This document shows, piece by piece, positions 5,279 to 6,317 of a stretch of DNA of 6,317 nt. The position numbers were made by a program, and so were the translations under genes. The DNA comes from JBDKTK01 sp964556675 (lineage in GTDB: Bacteria > Desulfobacterota > Syntrophia > Syntrophales > UBA4778): positions 1 through 6,317 of the forward strand of contig CAZKYN010000196.1 of NCBI GenBank assembly GCA_964556675.1. The letters run 5' to 3'. The notes below the pieces were generated by a model. It was given only the letters and a program-made list of their open reading frames with translations, was not told where the DNA came from and searched no databases. Within the stretch, counting starts at the first letter, position 1. Each line of letters opens with the position of its first letter.

Positions 5279-6317
5279 ATGGCCGTTAAAGTTTACAATA
5301 CCCTGAAAAGGCGCCGGGAAGACCTGATCCCGATTGAAGAGGGGAAGCTGGGCATGTACGTTTGCGGCATAACGGTCTACGACCTGTGCCATATAGGCCA
5401 TGCCCGGTCATCCGTAGTATTTGACATGATTGCGAAGTACCTCCGCTTCCGCGGCTACGATGTAACCTATGTGAAAAACTTCACCGATGTTGACGACAAG
5501 ATTATTAATAAGGCCAATGCAGAGCATGTAGCAATCACCGACATATCGGAGAAATATATAATCGAGCACAACAGGGACATGGACGCCCTCGGAGTTGCCC
5601 GGCCTACGATAGCTCCGAAGGCGACCGAGAACATTTCCGGCATGATCGAGCTTATCCGCAAACTCATCGACAAGGGACTGGCATATGTCTCCGATGGCGA
5701 CGTATATTATGCGGTTGACAAGTTCAACGGTTATGGAAAACTCTCCGGGAGGAACATTGATGAAATGATGGCAGGCGCGCGGGTCGAGGTGGGGGACAAG
5801 AAAAAGAACCCCATGGATTTTGCGCTCTGGAAAGCCAGCAAGGCAAATGAGCCCTGGTGGGAAAGCCCCTGGGGAAAAGGCAGGCCGGGCTGGCACATAG
5901 AATGCTCGGTGATGAGTCAGCGCTATCTGGGAACGACTTTTGACATCCATGGGGGCGGCGAAGACCTCATTTTCCCTCATCACGAAAACGAAATCGCCCA
6001 GTCCGAAGGCGCTTCCGGTCAGAAACTGGCGAATTACTGGATCCATAACGGATTCATCAAAATAAATTCCGAGAAAATGTCCAAATCTCTCGGCAATGTC
6101 TTCTCCATCCGGGACATACTGGAAAAATATCATCCCGAAGCCGTGCGCCTCTTCATACTCCAGACCCATTACCGCAGCCCGATTGATTTTTCGGACGATT
6201 CATTATCCGAGGCCCGGGCCGGCATGGACCGCTTTTACACAACTCTCAAGCTGATCAAGGACGTTTTGTCCAAAGGCGCTTCCAGCGAAGACCTCGACGC
6301 CAAAGGAAATGAGCTGG
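5279..6317 (+). CDS. cysS: Cysteinyl-tRNA synthetase, N-terminal part (3' end outside window)
   Basis: CysS is a class I aminoacyl-tRNA synthetase that activates cysteine with ATP and loads it onto tRNA-Cys. The frame is open for 346 codons to the window end; the family is about 460-490 aa, so the C-terminal helical and anticodon-binding part is missing. The start MAVKVYNTLKRR is typical. The HIGH motif is at residues 38-41 and KMSKS at 266-270. The four zinc ligands that select cysteine are all present: C29 in YVCG, C209 in IECS, and H234 and E238 in HHENE. Apart from a one-residue shift at C29, the last three ligands and KMSKS fall at the same numbers as in E. coli. KNFTDVDDKII and HGGGEDLIFPHHENE are strong signatures. 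No T-box or cysteine-responsive leader is seen; the 18-bp gap points to expression with argC. Confidence 0.98.
   Translation, partial: MAVKVYNTLKRRREDLIPIEEGKLGMYVCGITVYDLCHIGHARSSVVFDMIAKYLRFRGYDVTYVKNFTDVDDKIINKANAEHVAITDISEKYIIEHNRDMDALGVARPTIAPKATENISGMIELIRKLIDKGLAYVSDGDVYYAVDKFNGYGKLSGRNIDEMMAGARVEVGDKKKNPMDFALWKASKANEPWWESPWGKGRPGWHIECSVMSQRYLGTTFDIHGGGEDLIFPHHENEIAQSEGASGQKLANYWIHNGFIKINSEKMSKSLGNVFSIRDILEKYHPEAVRLFILQTHYRSPIDFSDDSLSEARAGMDRFYTTLKLIKDVLSKGASSEDLDAKGNEL

Noticed and set aside
5408..6169. 253-codon open frame on the minus strand
   Set aside because: It lies wholly antisense to cysS, whose motifs and zinc ligands are intact. The translation resembles no family I know and is best explained as a codon-bias shadow.
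1..6317. A previously undescribed defence, mobile or other novel system
   Set aside because: Every long coding region is a well-known housekeeping gene. No repeats arrays, integrase/transposase, att-like duplications or unexplained genes are present.

Overview
The window is an ordinary chromosomal stretch of housekeeping genes, all on the + strand: folC (3' part) – lptD – 226-bp gap – rplM – rpsI – terminator – argC – cysS (5' part). LptD, the outer-membrane lipopolysaccharide translocon, indicates a Gram-negative, LPS-bearing bacterium. The moderate GC content and the gene order (rplM-rpsI followed by argC, with folC and lptD adjacent) fit what I recall of Deltaproteobacteria/Desulfobacterota. 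That placement is an inference from memory, not something the sequence proves.

Positions 1-3074 hold the end of a transcription unit. The C-terminal 269 codons of folylpolyglutamate/dihydrofolate synthase are followed, 27 bp later, by a complete 744-aa LptD with a signal peptide, an LptA-like periplasmic domain and a C-terminal barrel. Positions 3075-3300 form the only sizeable intergenic region. It carries a possible weak terminator, a plausible sigma-70-type promoter and several small inverted repeats. One of these repeats pairs with the rplM start region.

Positions 3301-4147 encode ribosomal proteins L13 and S9, a conserved two-gene ribosomal operon that ends at a strong rho-independent terminator (4162-4189). 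argC (N-acetyl-gamma-glutamyl-phosphate reductase, arginine pathway) starts only 33 bp beyond that hairpin. cysS (cysteinyl-tRNA synthetase) follows argC after 18 bp and runs off the window end. The genes serve folate, outer-membrane biogenesis, translation, arginine synthesis and tRNA charging, with no common pathway.

I found no mobile element, CRISPR array, tRNA/rRNA gene, toxin-antitoxin or defence system, and nothing that looks like a new biological system. The points worth a second look are regulatory (the rplM upstream region and the terminator just before argC) and structural (the reduced cysteine set of LptD).
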